Source of the DNA: Albibacterium bauzanense
GTDB taxonomy: Bacteria; Bacteroidota; Bacteroidia; Sphingobacteriales; Sphingobacteriaceae
NCBI RefSeq assembly: GCF_004339765.1
Contig: NZ_SMGO01000002.1
Span: forward strand, 904,001 to 968,000
DNA length: 64,000 bases
Direction: 5' to 3'
Part shown: piece by piece, positions 9,453-17,870 of the stretch
Layout: every line of letters begins with the position of its first letter
Numbering within the stretch: position 1 is the stretch's first letter
Translations under genes and position numbers: made by a program
Notes under the pieces: generated by a model
What the model saw: only the letters and a program-made list of their open reading frames with translations
Told to the model about the DNA's origin: nothing
Database searches by the model: none

Positions 9453-9487
9453 ATATTTAGTAATAATAAAGATTTAATTTAAAGATA

Positions 9488-9982
9488 ATGGAATTAGTTA
9501 CCCCAGCGATTGGCTTAATATTTTGGCAGACTATCGGCTTTGTGATTTTGTTGTTTGTTCTAACAAAATTTGCATGGAAACCTGTAATGAAGTCAATCAG
9601 TGAACGCGAGCGTTCAATTGAAGCAGCTTTAGATTCTGCTGAAAAGGCAAAAGAAGAGATGGCTCGTTTGACAAATGAGAATGAGCACTTATTGATTCAG
9701 GCGCGTGCTGAGCGTGACACAATTTTGAAAGAAGCAAAACAGCTAAAAGATCAAATTGTGTCTAGTGCAAAAGCTGCTGCTGAAACAGAAGGCGCGAAAA
9801 TGATTGAAAAGGCGCGCCAGGAAATAGAACACCAAAAAGTGTTGGCACTGGCAGAAGTTAAGAACGAAGTATCTACATTAGCATTGGATATTGCGCGCAA
9901 GGTTCTGCATAAGAACTTTCAAGAGCAGAGCAACCAGGAGCAATTGGTTAATGAGTTATTGAAAGACATTAAGTTAAATTAA
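9488..9982 (+). CDS. atpF: ATP synthase F0 subunit b
   Basis: Peripheral-stalk subunit, 164 residues. One N-terminal membrane helix (about 8-28, LIFWQTIGFVILLFVL) followed by a long charged alpha-helical coiled-coil region (about 35-150) rich in Glu, Lys and Ala, ending in a polar tail that binds the delta subunit. Normal family length. It is 5 bases from atpH. Confidence 0.95.
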   Translation: MELVTPAIGLIFWQTIGFVILLFVLTKFAWKPVMKSISERERSIEAALDSAEKAKEEMARLTNENEHLLIQARAERDTILKEAKQLKDQIVSSAKAAAETEGAKMIEKARQEIEHQKVLALAEVKNEVSTLALDIARKVLHKNFQEQSNQEQLVNELLKDIKLN

Positions 9983-9987
9983 GCCCT

Positions 9988-10524
9988 ATGTCGGAATTTA
10001 GAGTAGCTTCAAGATATGCTAAGTCGCTTATTGATTTAGCTCGTGAGCAAAATGCCTTAGATGCAATATATGCTGATATGCTTCAAGTAATTGAAGTTAT
10101 AAAATCGAATTCACAACTTCAGGCTGTTCTTAAAAATCCAATCATTAAATTGGATAAAAAGGAAAGTATACTTAGTAATATTTTTGGAAAAAGTGCACAT
10201 CCCGTATTGATTTCATTTTTCAAATTATTAATAGAAAAAGGAAGAGCTGGAGTATTGTTTGCTACAGCAAAAGAATTCATCGTTGAGTTTAATCAGGAGA
10301 AAGGCATTGTAGAAGCCTCTGTACTCTCTGCATCACCTTTTTCTTCAGAACAGCAAGAACAGATTATTTCTTTAGTTAAAGAAGAATACGGAAGTCAGGT
10401 TATTCTTTCAAATGAAATAGATCCTGAACTAATCGGTGGTTTTATCTTAACAGTTGGAGACAGACAGATTGATGCTAGTATTGCCGGTAAATTGAATAGG
10501 TTGGAGCAGCATTTTTTAAAATAA
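9988..10524 (+). CDS. atpH: ATP synthase F1 subunit delta
   Basis: Joins the peripheral stalk to the alpha3beta3 head. 178 residues: an N-terminal helical domain (SRYAKSLIDLA at 8-18, the usual family start) and a C-terminal region with LIGGFILTVGDRQIDASIAGKLNRL, the family signature near 147-171. Lies between atpF and atpA as in most F-ATPase operons. Confidence 0.95.
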   Translation: MSEFRVASRYAKSLIDLAREQNALDAIYADMLQVIEVIKSNSQLQAVLKNPIIKLDKKESILSNIFGKSAHPVLISFFKLLIEKGRAGVLFATAKEFIVEFNQEKGIVEASVLSASPFSSEQQEQIISLVKEEYGSQVILSNEIDPELIGGFILTVGDRQIDASIAGKLNRLEQHFLK

Positions 10525-10584
10525 TAGTATAAACAGATAGCATTAAGCTAAAAAGAGTTTAAAAATATACATCAAAATAAAGTT

Positions 10585-12159
10585 ATGGTAAATGTAAGAC
10601 CAGATGAAGTATCTGCAATCCTCAGAGAGCAATTGTCAAACTTCAAATCAGAGGCCGAACTAGAAGAGGTTGGTACCGTATTACAAATAGGTGATGGTAT
10701 CGCCCGTATTTACGGATTAACAAAAGTTCAATCGGGTGAGCTTGTTGAATTTGAGAACGGACTTAAAGGTATCGTGTTAAATTTAGAAGAGGATAATGTT
10801 GGGGTTGTGTTGTTAGGTGCTTCTGATGAAATTAAAGAGGGTGATACTATCAAACGTACAAATAGAATTGCTTCAATTGAAGTTGGTGAAGGTATGTTGG
10901 GTCGGGTCGTAAATACATTAGGCCAACCTGTTGATGGTAAAGGACCTATAACCGGTAAAACATATGAGATGCCTATTGAGCGTAAAGCTCCAGGGGTTAT
11001 ATTCCGCGAACCGGTAACAGAACCTTTGCAAACAGGAGTTAAAGCAATTGATGCTATGATTCCAGTAGGTAGAGGACAACGGGAATTGGTTATTGGTGAT
11101 CGTCAAACTGGAAAAACCGCTGTTTGTATTGATACAATTATTAATCAAAGAGAGTTTTACGAAGCTGGTGAGCCTGTTTTTTGTATTTACGTTGCTATCG
11201 GACAGAAAAACTCTACTGTAGCTAATATCGTTCGTACATTAGAAGAAAATGGTGCTTTACCTTATACTGTTGTTGTTGTTGCTTCTGCTGCTGAACCTGC
11301 ACCTATGCAGTTTTATGCACCAATGGCTGGAGCTGCAATCGGTGAGTTCTTTAGAGATTCAGGACGTCCTGCATTGATCGTTTATGATGATTTATCTAAA
11401 CAAGCTGTTGCTTATCGTGAAGTTTCTTTATTACTTCGTCGTCCACCAGGTCGTGAAGCTTATCCAGGAGATGTGTTCTATCTTCACAGTCGTTTATTAG
11501 AACGTGCAGCGAAAATTACATCAGATGATGCAATTGCAAAAACGATGAATGATCTTCCTGAATCTATGAGAGAGATTGTAAAAGGAGGGGGCTCTTTAAC
11601 AGCACTTCCGATTATCGAAACTCAGGCAGGAGACGTATCAGCTTATATCCCGACAAACGTGATTTCCATTACTGATGGTCAGATATTTTTAGAATCAAAT
11701 TTATTTAACGCAGGTGTTCGTCCAGCTATTAACGTAGGTATTTCAGTATCTCGTGTAGGGGGTAATGCTCAAATTAAATCAATGAAAAAGGTAGCAGGAA
11801 CGCTTAAGCTTGATCAAGCTCAATACCGTGAACTGGAGGCCTTCTCTAAATTTGGTTCTGATTTGGATACTGCAACCAGAGCGGTATTAGATAAAGGGAT
11901 TCGTAACGTTGAAATCCTTAAACAAGCGCAATTCTCTCCTGTTTCTGTTGAGAAACAAGTAGCAATTGTATATGCAGGAGTAAAAGGGTTGTTTAGATCA
12001 GTACCGGTTAATAAAGTTAGAGAATTTGAAAAAGAATATCTTCAACAGCTTGAAATTCGTTACCCTGAAGTATTAAAGGACCTGAAAGCTGGTAAGTTTA
12101 ATGATGAATTGACCAACGTTCTAGATAAGGTTGCTAAGGAATTAGCATCTAAATATTAA
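10585..12159 (+). CDS. atpA: ATP synthase F1 subunit alpha
   Basis: Non-catalytic nucleotide-binding subunit, 524 residues. Walker A GDRQTGKT at 171-178 and the ATP-synthase alpha/beta signature [15 protein letters not shown] near 353-367. Starts 60 bases after atpH. Full length, no unusual changes seen. Confidence 0.98.
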   Translation: MVNVRPDEVSAILREQLSNFKSEAELEEVGTVLQIGDGIARIYGLTKVQSGELVEFENGLKGIVLNLEEDNVGVVLLGASDEIKEGDTIKRTNRIASIEVGEGMLGRVVNTLGQPVDGKGPITGKTYEMPIERKAPGVIFREPVTEPLQTGVKAIDAMIPVGRGQRELVIGDRQTGKTAVCIDTIINQREFYEAGEPVFCIYVAIGQKNSTVANIVRTLEENGALPYTVVVVASAAEPAPMQFYAPMAGAAIGEFFRDSGRPALIVYDDLSKQAVAYREVSLLLRRPPGREAYPGDVFYLHSRLLERAAKITSDDAIAKTMNDLPESMREIVKGGGSLTALPIIETQAGDVSAYIPTNVISITDGQIFLESNLFNAGVRPAINVGISVSRVGGNAQIKSMKKVAGTLKLDQAQYRELEAFSKFGSDLDTATRAVLDKGIRNVEILKQAQFSPVSVEKQVAIVYAGVKGLFRSVPVNKVREFEKEYLQQLEIRYPEVLKDLKAGKFNDELTNVLDKVAKELASKY

Positions 12160-12187
12160 AAGATAAAAGCTTTTATTCAATACAAAA

Positions 12188-13075
12188 ATGGCTAATTTAA
12201 AAGAAGTAAGAAATCGAATTACATCGGTATCATCAACTCAGCAGATCACCAATGCTATGAAAATGGTGTCGGCCGCTAAGTTGAAACGTGCTACCAATGC
12301 TATCGTGGACTTACGACCTTATGCTAGTAAGCTAAAAGATATATTATCAAATCTTTCAGCGAGTATGGAAGAAAATGCATCCCCATATTTGGAAGCACGC
12401 AGTCCGGAGAAAGTATTATTGGTAGTTATTACTTCTAATAGAGGATTAGCCGGTGCTTTTAATGCAAATGTAATTAAAGCAACTAACTTGCTTATTTCTC
12501 AAAAGTACGCTACTCAACATTCCAAAGGAAATGTTAGTATTTTAGCAATAGGTAAGCGAGGTCACGATTATTTTTTTAGACAGAATTATAGTTTGATTGG
12601 TAATCATACTGAATTGTTCTCACATCTGAACTTTGAAAATACATCCGTAATTACGGATGTGATTATGAAAGGCTTTGTGGATGGAGATTATGATCGGGTT
12701 GAGATTGTTTACAATCAATTTAAAAATGCAGCTATACAATTTATTGCTACAGAGCAATTGTTGCCAATAGAGCCTGCAGAGAAAGATAATAGTCAGGATT
12801 CTATTACAGAAATCGATTATATATTTGAGCCATCTAAGGAAAAAATAACTGAAGAATTAATTCCAAAGTCTATTAAAATACAGCTTTATAAAGCTGTATT
12901 AGACTCTCATGCCTCTGAACATGGAGCTCGTATGACAGCAATGGATAAAGCTACAGAGAATGCCGGAGATTTATTGAAGGCTCTAAAATTATCATATAAT
13001 CAGGCCCGACAAGCAGCAATTACAACTGAACTTACAGAAATTGTAAGTGGTGCAGCAGCTTTATCCAATGGTTAA
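12188..13075 (+). CDS. atpG: ATP synthase F1 subunit gamma
   Basis: Central rotor shaft, 295 residues. N-terminal helix with RNRITSVSSTQQITNAMKMVSAAKLKRA (8-35) and C-terminal helix with ASEHGARMTAMDKATENA (about 239-256) form the coiled coil; the family signature lies in the latter. It is the last atp gene here: atpD (beta) and atpC (epsilon) do not follow, so they must be encoded elsewhere, as is usual in Bacteroidota. Confidence 0.97.
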   Translation: MANLKEVRNRITSVSSTQQITNAMKMVSAAKLKRATNAIVDLRPYASKLKDILSNLSASMEENASPYLEARSPEKVLLVVITSNRGLAGAFNANVIKATNLLISQKYATQHSKGNVSILAIGKRGHDYFFRQNYSLIGNHTELFSHLNFENTSVITDVIMKGFVDGDYDRVEIVYNQFKNAAIQFIATEQLLPIEPAEKDNSQDSITEIDYIFEPSKEKITEELIPKSIKIQLYKAVLDSHASEHGARMTAMDKATENAGDLLKALKLSYNQARQAAITTELTEIVSGAAALSNG

Positions 13076-13109
13076 TAATAATTAGATTTTCAATCATTCA
13101 AATATTTTG

Positions 13110-13117
13110 TATTTTTG
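13110..13117 (+). promoter_or_regulatory. -7 promoter element before the small membrane protein gene
   Basis: TATTTTTG, an exact TAnnTTTG match, 16 bases before the ATG at 13134. No exact TTG at -33. It indicates that the gene is transcribed apart from the atp operon. Confidence 0.5.
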
Positions 13118-13133
13118 CCTCAAACCAAATACT

Positions 13134-13364
13134 ATGAACTCATCAGAATTAGAAAGAAAGCCTCATGTGCATGTGAAGACTGATAATAATGCTAATCAGA
13201 CTCATTATTATATATCCCTGGTAATCGCTATTGTAGTTGGTTTGACGGGAGTATTTGTAAGATTTATTGACTATAATTCCTTCTGGCTTAATACCATTGC
13301 AGATATTTTATTAGTAATTGCAGTGATTTATGCGGTTAAAACTGTTTTACAGATAATCAAATAG
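13134..13364 (+). CDS. Small two-helix membrane protein, unknown function
   Basis: 76 residues starting at the ATG at 13134; an in-frame TTG at 13107 would add nine residues but overlaps the promoter-like element, so I reject it. A polar, histidine-bearing N-terminus (about 1-24, HVHVK) is followed by two predicted helices (about 25-44 and 52-73). I do not recognise the family. It lies just after the ATP synthase operon and ends in a hairpin; no function can be assigned. Confidence 0.65.
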   Translation: MNSSELERKPHVHVKTDNNANQTHYYISLVIAIVVGLTGVFVRFIDYNSFWLNTIADILLVIAVIYAVKTVLQIIK

Positions 13365-13391
13365 AATTTTAACATAAATTGTTAAGTGTTT

Positions 13392-13420
13392 ATCCCCATT
13401 ATTTACAAAATAATGGGGAT
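13392..13420. terminator. Inverted repeat after the small membrane protein gene
   Basis: Perfect 13-bp stem (13392-13404 with 13408-13420, 3-base loop; ATCCCCATTATTT arm), 27 bases after the stop. The following bases are TTCTGTTTG, only moderately T-rich, so it is a probable but not textbook terminator. Confidence 0.6.
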
Positions 13421-13476
13421 TTCTGTTTGTAGAAATCTCAAACAAAAATTAAACCTTTTTTATTCCCTTTTGTTAA

Positions 13477-14124
13477 ATGTGCATGAGATATTTAATTGTT
13501 TTTTTCCTTTGCGCTTTTATGGCAGGAACTGTAGCTGCCCAAACCGATTCTGTTCAACATATTCCGCATTTGGAAATAAAAAAGAAAAAACGAGTTAGCA
13601 TTTCAGAAGGTGATTCAAGTATAACTGTGATCATCGATACACTGATTATGCATGATCGTTCTTACCTGGAATTCTTCGGTAAGAAGAATGTTAACTTACA
13701 GATTAAAAATGCTTTTATTCCTAAGCGTGCATACATATCCGGAACAGATGGTAAGAATAATGCTTCCAACATAACCATGACTGTACGTTTTAAAGAGCTT
13801 GGAGCTTTGTATGTATACGCAGCCGGACGTGATGCTTTTAATGGTACTAAGACGTATCCAAATGGTAATGGAGGTACAGTTGTGTTTAATTACTTGAGTG
13901 ATGGTATAACCCCACAACAAGTAAACAGTAAGCAAGATCATTATTTAGAGATTGGCACAAAGGGAGGGGGATTGGTTGGAAATGCCAATTCCGATATATA
14001 TAGTATTTTTAGTAGAATAGGTACAGGTACTCGTCCGCTGGGGCAATTGCCAGAAGGTCAGGTATATTCAGGATCCCCAGGAAAAGATGGTAAGAGTGAA
14101 GTAAAAGAAGTTGATGGATTTTAA
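13477..14124 (+). CDS. Exported glycine/asparagine-rich protein, unknown function
   Basis: 215 residues (or 213 from the ATG at 13483). A clear signal peptide occupies about 3-20 (YLIVFFLCAFMAGTVAAQ, ending in an AxA-type site), so it is secreted or periplasmic. The mature part is basic at first (KKKKR near 37-41), then beta-rich with glycine/asparagine-rich turns (NGNGGTVV, GTKGGGLVGNANSD) and a PGKDGKSE stretch near the C-terminus. No cysteines in the mature part and no C-terminal sorting domain that I can see. I do not recognise a family. An outer-membrane barrel gene follows 74 bases later. Confidence 0.65.
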   Translation: MCMRYLIVFFLCAFMAGTVAAQTDSVQHIPHLEIKKKKRVSISEGDSSITVIIDTLIMHDRSYLEFFGKKNVNLQIKNAFIPKRAYISGTDGKNNASNITMTVRFKELGALYVYAAGRDAFNGTKTYPNGNGGTVVFNYLSDGITPQQVNSKQDHYLEIGTKGGGLVGNANSDIYSIFSRIGTGTRPLGQLPEGQVYSGSPGKDGKSEVKEVDGF

Positions 14125-14198
14125 GAAATTAAGTCTAAAAAGGGTAAATTAGACCCGAGTATTTATTTGATTGCTGCATGCTTTAATCCATTTTTGAA

Positions 14199-14852
14199 AT
14201 GATGAACCCTAGCCAAGCCAGAACAAAGTTTTTATTGATTTTTCTACTGTCTTTTTTTTCTATTAGTTTATTGAAAGCACAAGACTATTACGAGTCAAAA
14301 TACTCTCAGAAACCTGTAAGTTTAGGTATAACATTTTCTCCAAATGTAAGTTGGTTGCGTTATGGGAATCGTGCTGATGTTAAAAGAGACCCTAAAATTG
14401 GCTATGGTTATGGTTTATTAGCAGATTTTGCTCTTTCTGAGAACTACTATTTCTCCTCTGGATTTATTATCAATAATTTGAAATCAGAAGCTGTAGTTGG
14501 AGCAGAACAAATTCCTACTACTTACGATTTGCAGTATATGGAGATCCCATTTGGGTTGAAACTAAAAAGTACCCAACGGTATTATCGTAGTTATTACGGG
14601 CAATTCGGCTTTACTGGTGGAATCAAATTAAGTGGTGATAAAACGGTTGGACAGGAAGAAAAAGAAGATTTAGGATCCAGTGCGAATGTTATTAGGTTAG
14701 GTCTTCAGGTAGGAGGAGGAATTGAGTGGCAACTGGATCATAATTTGAAAATGATGACCGGCTTGTCCTTTAATAATGGTTTTATGAAGGTGTTAGATGA
14801 TGGAAAGCCTAAGAGTACTTACGTTGCTTTTAACTTCGCTATCTTCTTTTAA
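14199..14852 (+). CDS. Outer-membrane beta-barrel protein (OmpW/PorT-like fold)
   Basis: 217 residues with an N-terminal signal peptide (about 10-27, ending SLLKAQ) and then alternating amphipathic strands: SLGITFSPNVSWLRYG, YGYGLLADFALSENYYFSSG, LQYMEIPFGLKLK, YYGQFGFTGGIKL, ending in an aromatic FNFAIFF strand, the usual final barrel strand with C-terminal Phe. The Y-x-E-I-P-x-G-L-K-L-K element is typical of the small eight-strand barrel family that includes PorT, but there is no neighbouring type IX secretion gene, so I do not call it porT. Its stop overlaps that of lnt on the other strand at TTAA. Confidence 0.78.
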   Translation: MMNPSQARTKFLLIFLLSFFSISLLKAQDYYESKYSQKPVSLGITFSPNVSWLRYGNRADVKRDPKIGYGYGLLADFALSENYYFSSGFIINNLKSEAVVGAEQIPTTYDLQYMEIPFGLKLKSTQRYYRSYYGQFGFTGGIKLSGDKTVGQEEKEDLGSSANVIRLGLQVGGGIEWQLDHNLKMMTGLSFNNGFMKVLDDGKPKSTYVAFNFAIFF

Positions 14853-16462
14853 TTGCTCTGACGTTTTCTTAATTTAATAAGAATCATACCTAAAAATAAG
14901 ATACTGGCCACTGATCCTAAATAGGCCAGATAATCTCCTTTATTTGTATAAAAAGTAATCTCTTCGTTTAGGTTTATTTCTTGTTTTAAGGCCGTAGGTT
15001 CCCACCATTTTGATTGTTGAACAATATCTCCTCTTTGGTTAATAAATGCAGAAATTCCTGTGTTTGCAGAACGTACAACCCATCTTCGTGTTTCTATAGC
15101 CCTTAGCTTTGCATAATCTAAGTGTTGATCTTTTCCTGATGTATTTCCCCACCAGCCATCATTAGTGATGACTGCAATAAACTGGGCGCCTTCTTTTACG
15201 TATTTGCTTACATAATCTCCCCAGATAGATTCATAGCAGATTACTGGTGCAGCACCAATTCCACTCTGGCTATAGAAAACAGAAGGTTCTTTTTGCCTTC
15301 CATAACCACCGGTAGTGCCACCGAAAGCAGCAAATAAAGGTTTCATAAATGAAAGAGTACCAGCAAAAGGTAATTGTTCTACCCCAGGTACAAGTTTCGA
15401 CTTGTGATAGAATTGCACTTTCCCTGCATTTTCAAACATAGCAGCAGCATTAAAATAGTCTACAAATTGCCCGTTTTCTAATGACCTTGCAGTAGTAGTT
15501 TTGGCTGAATCATATAGTAAATAGCTTTCTATTCCAGATAGTAGATTTCCATTTTTATATTTATTCAAAAAATCTTGTAAACGATAGTAAATATGTGAAC
15601 CGTAAATATCTTCTTCATTAGTCATTTCTGGAATAGCAGTTTCTGGCCAGATAAAGAATTCAGTGTTAGGTGCTGCAATGGAATCAGATAGCCTTATTAG
15701 ATTTTCAATTTGAGCTTCGACGGGCATACTTCCATATTTAGCATATGGATCTACGTTAGGTTGCACAACTACTATTTCGCTGGGATTTAAATGCTCAGTA
15801 TATTGGTTGTAAATTGTTAATGATAATGCAATAGGAACTACTATTAACGCTCCCCAGCCTATAACAGGCACTAAAACTTTTGTCGGTTTGTTAAATCGGT
15901 AATTGTATATGATTTGAAACAAGAAAAGATTACTCAACCATATCCAGATTGTTCCACCATATACACCTGTATACTCATACCATTGAATGATTTGATGCAT
16001 ACTTGCAAAACCATTTCCAAGCGTCATCCAAGGAAACGCTAAATCCCAGCTTTGATGTAAAAACTCGTAGCTTATCCAGAAGGAAAGAAGCCCGGCGGCA
16101 GAAATGATAAAGTTGTTTCTCTTACGAAGTTGATAATATAAACGGAATGCTAAGGTCATTAATAGAGCACCTAATCCGAAAGGGATAAGAGAAATTAGCA
16201 TCGCAATTATAGTCGGCAATATTGCGTTCATAGCATTAAATACCCAATAAATGCTTGCAGTATTCCATACTAAACAGGTCAGTCCGGCAGTTAAAAAAAC
16301 CTTCTGTCCCTTTCTTGAATAGTTATTGCGCATAATATCTTCGAGCGCAAAAAGTAAAGGTATAAATGCAATAAGGAGAAGGGGTGCTGTAAAAGAAAAT
16401 GGAGGCCAGGCCAACCAGAGAAGAAATGCGCTTAATAATGCTAACAAGTAGTTTTTTTTCAC
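14849..16462 (-). CDS. lnt: Apolipoprotein N-acyltransferase
   Basis: Adds the third acyl chain to lipoproteins at the inner membrane. 537 residues: about six N-terminal membrane helices (to about residue 220), a nitrilase-fold periplasmic domain, and a last helix near 508-527. The Glu-Lys-Cys triad is visible: E274 (FIWPETAIPE), K354 (YHKSKLVP) and C409 (PVICYE). The usual VPFGE after the lysine is VPGVE here. It starts 2 bases after the PH/SHOCT gene, so is in one operon with it and rsmI. Confidence 0.95.
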   Translation of the reverse strand: MKKNYLLALLSAFLLWLAWPPFSFTAPLLLIAFIPLLFALEDIMRNNYSRKGQKVFLTAGLTCLVWNTASIYWVFNAMNAILPTIIAMLISLIPFGLGALLMTLAFRLYYQLRKRNNFIISAAGLLSFWISYEFLHQSWDLAFPWMTLGNGFASMHQIIQWYEYTGVYGGTIWIWLSNLFLFQIIYNYRFNKPTKVLVPVIGWGALIVVPIALSLTIYNQYTEHLNPSEIVVVQPNVDPYAKYGSMPVEAQIENLIRLSDSIAAPNTEFFIWPETAIPEMTNEEDIYGSHIYYRLQDFLNKYKNGNLLSGIESYLLYDSAKTTTARSLENGQFVDYFNAAAMFENAGKVQFYHKSKLVPGVEQLPFAGTLSFMKPLFAAFGGTTGGYGRQKEPSVFYSQSGIGAAPVICYESIWGDYVSKYVKEGAQFIAVITNDGWWGNTSGKDQHLDYAKLRAIETRRWVVRSANTGISAFINQRGDIVQQSKWWEPTALKQEINLNEEITFYTNKGDYLAYLGSVASILFLGMILIKLRKRQSN

Positions 16463-16464
16463 GG

Positions 16465-17091
16465 TTAAAGCTGACTTAATAGTTCAAGTTTCTTGCTTTC
16501 ATATTCATCTTTAGTGATTAGCTGTTTATCAAAAAGGGTTTTAAGTTTTTTAAGCTTTAGAGTCAGCTCATCTTCTTCCTCCACCTTTATAAGATCTTCT
16601 TTTATAACAGGTTCTTCTTCGGGTTGCAATTTAAAACTTTGATAATCGTTTAACTCCCGATCCTCAATAACTGCAGATATTTTATCATTTACTTGCGATT
16701 GGCTTTGTTGTTTTTCCATAGCTTCCTTCGCCAATTGATACAGTTTTCTAGCCTGAACTTTTGGAATATAATCAACCGTTAAGTTTTCATTATCAGTAGG
16801 TACAATGGTAAATTTAGCACCAAAGAACTCCTCTTTGAAAGTAATTGTTTTTAGATCAGCCCAATTAAAGATTTCGAAATTCGTACTTAAGCCAAGATTG
16901 GTAGCTTCACATAAAAAAATACGCTTATTAGTAAGAACTATACAATCTGGAAGTAACGTTACAGCAGGTTTCTTTTGAACGGCGATATAGGTAACCAGTT
17001 CACCTGAGTCAAGCATATCTTGCAGTTTCCCCAAAATTCTTTCAACTGTTTTTGGGTCCTGATCTTCATTGATGTATCGATCTATGTTCAT
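16465..17091 (-). CDS. PH-like domain protein with C-terminal SHOCT motif
   Basis: 208 residues, soluble, no signal peptide. The middle part (about 30-120) has the bacterial PH-like (YokE/DUF-type) pattern: LPDCIVLTNKRIFLCE, then the FEIFNWADLKTITF and GAKFTIVPTDNENLTVDYI strands. After an acidic linker (E/D-rich, about 135-175) the last 35 residues LKKLKTLFDKQLITKDEYESKK form a SHOCT motif, a short C-terminal oligomerisation helix pair. No enzyme is expected; a membrane- or protein-binding adaptor is plausible. It overlaps rsmI by 4 bases and is 2 bases from lnt, implying tight co-expression. Confidence 0.8.
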   Translation of the reverse strand: MNIDRYINEDQDPKTVERILGKLQDMLDSGELVTYIAVQKKPAVTLLPDCIVLTNKRIFLCEATNLGLSTNFEIFNWADLKTITFKEEFFGAKFTIVPTDNENLTVDYIPKVQARKLYQLAKEAMEKQQSQSQVNDKISAVIEDRELNDYQSFKLQPEEEPVIKEDLIKVEEEDELTLKLKKLKTLFDKQLITKDEYESKKLELLSQL

Positions 17092-17810
17092 TTCTTTGAT
17101 AATAATTCCCTACTAATATACTTATTTTGATTTGAATCTGCAGATGGAATATAGCCATGTACGCATATTACAAACTCTCCCTTTGTGATGTTATTTTCAA
17201 AATGATGATGTACTTCTTTTAACGTACCTCGAATAGTTTCCTCATAAATCTTCGTTATTTCTCTTGAAACTGAAGCTTGTCGATCCTCTCCAAAGAAGTC
17301 ACTAAATTCCTTTAAGGTTTTAACAATGCGATGGGGTGATTCATAGAATATAAGAGTTCTTTCCTCCTGTAAAAGCGATTTTAAACGCGTCTGTCTGCCT
17401 TTTTTTACAGGCAAGAACCCTTCAAAAGCGAAACGGTCGGTTGGCAATCCTGAATTTACCAAGGCAGGTACAAAAGCAGTTGCACCTGGCAGACAATTTA
17501 CCTCAATATCATTTTTAATTGCTTCTCTTACTAGCAGGTAACCAGGGTCTGATATTGCAGGTGTACCAGCATCTGATATTAATGCAATGGTTTGTCCCTC
17601 TTTTAGAAGGCGAATCAACTCATTCAGAGCCTTATGTTCATTATGTTGATGATGAGCAAATACTCGTTTATCAATTCCAAAATGTTTCAACAAAGGGCCG
17701 CTTGTACGGGTATCTTCAGCTAAGATAATGTCCGCCTCCTTTAAAATTCGAACTGCTCGATAGGTAATATCTTCTAAATTTCCGATAGGAGTAGGCACGA
17801 GGTATAGCAT
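17088..17810 (-). CDS. rsmI: 16S rRNA (cytidine-1402-2'-O)-methyltransferase
   Basis: SAM-dependent methyltransferase of the tetrapyrrole-methylase fold that modifies C1402 in the ribosomal P site. 240 residues, slightly shorter than E. coli RsmI. The N-terminus LYLVPTPIGNLEDIT (2-16), the AEDTRTSGPLLKHF element (35-48) and ALISDAGTPAISDPG (about 76-90) are diagnostic. First gene of the rsmI / PH-SHOCT / lnt set; the 60-base gap to divergent serS must hold promoters for both. Confidence 0.95.
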   Translation of the reverse strand: MLYLVPTPIGNLEDITYRAVRILKEADIILAEDTRTSGPLLKHFGIDKRVFAHHQHNEHKALNELIRLLKEGQTIALISDAGTPAISDPGYLLVREAIKNDIEVNCLPGATAFVPALVNSGLPTDRFAFEGFLPVKKGRQTRLKSLLQEERTLIFYESPHRIVKTLKEFSDFFGEDRQASVSREITKIYEETIRGTLKEVHHHFENNITKGEFVICVHGYIPSADSNQNKYISRELLSKK

Positions 17811-17845
17811 TTTGCAGTTTTTTAATAAGTTTATTTATTAACTAT

Positions 17846-17853
17846 TATATTTG
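17846..17853 (+). promoter_or_regulatory. -7 element of the serS promoter
   Basis: TATATTTG, an exact TAnnTTTG match, 17 bases before the serS ATG. No clear TTG at -33. Confidence 0.58.
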
Positions 17854-17870
17854 CCACTAAACACAAAGAT

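Noticed and set aside
14199-14852. Calling the beta-barrel gene porT (type IX secretion)
   Set aside because: The fold pattern fits a broad barrel family, but no other type IX secretion gene is near and the PorT-specific match is not strong enough.
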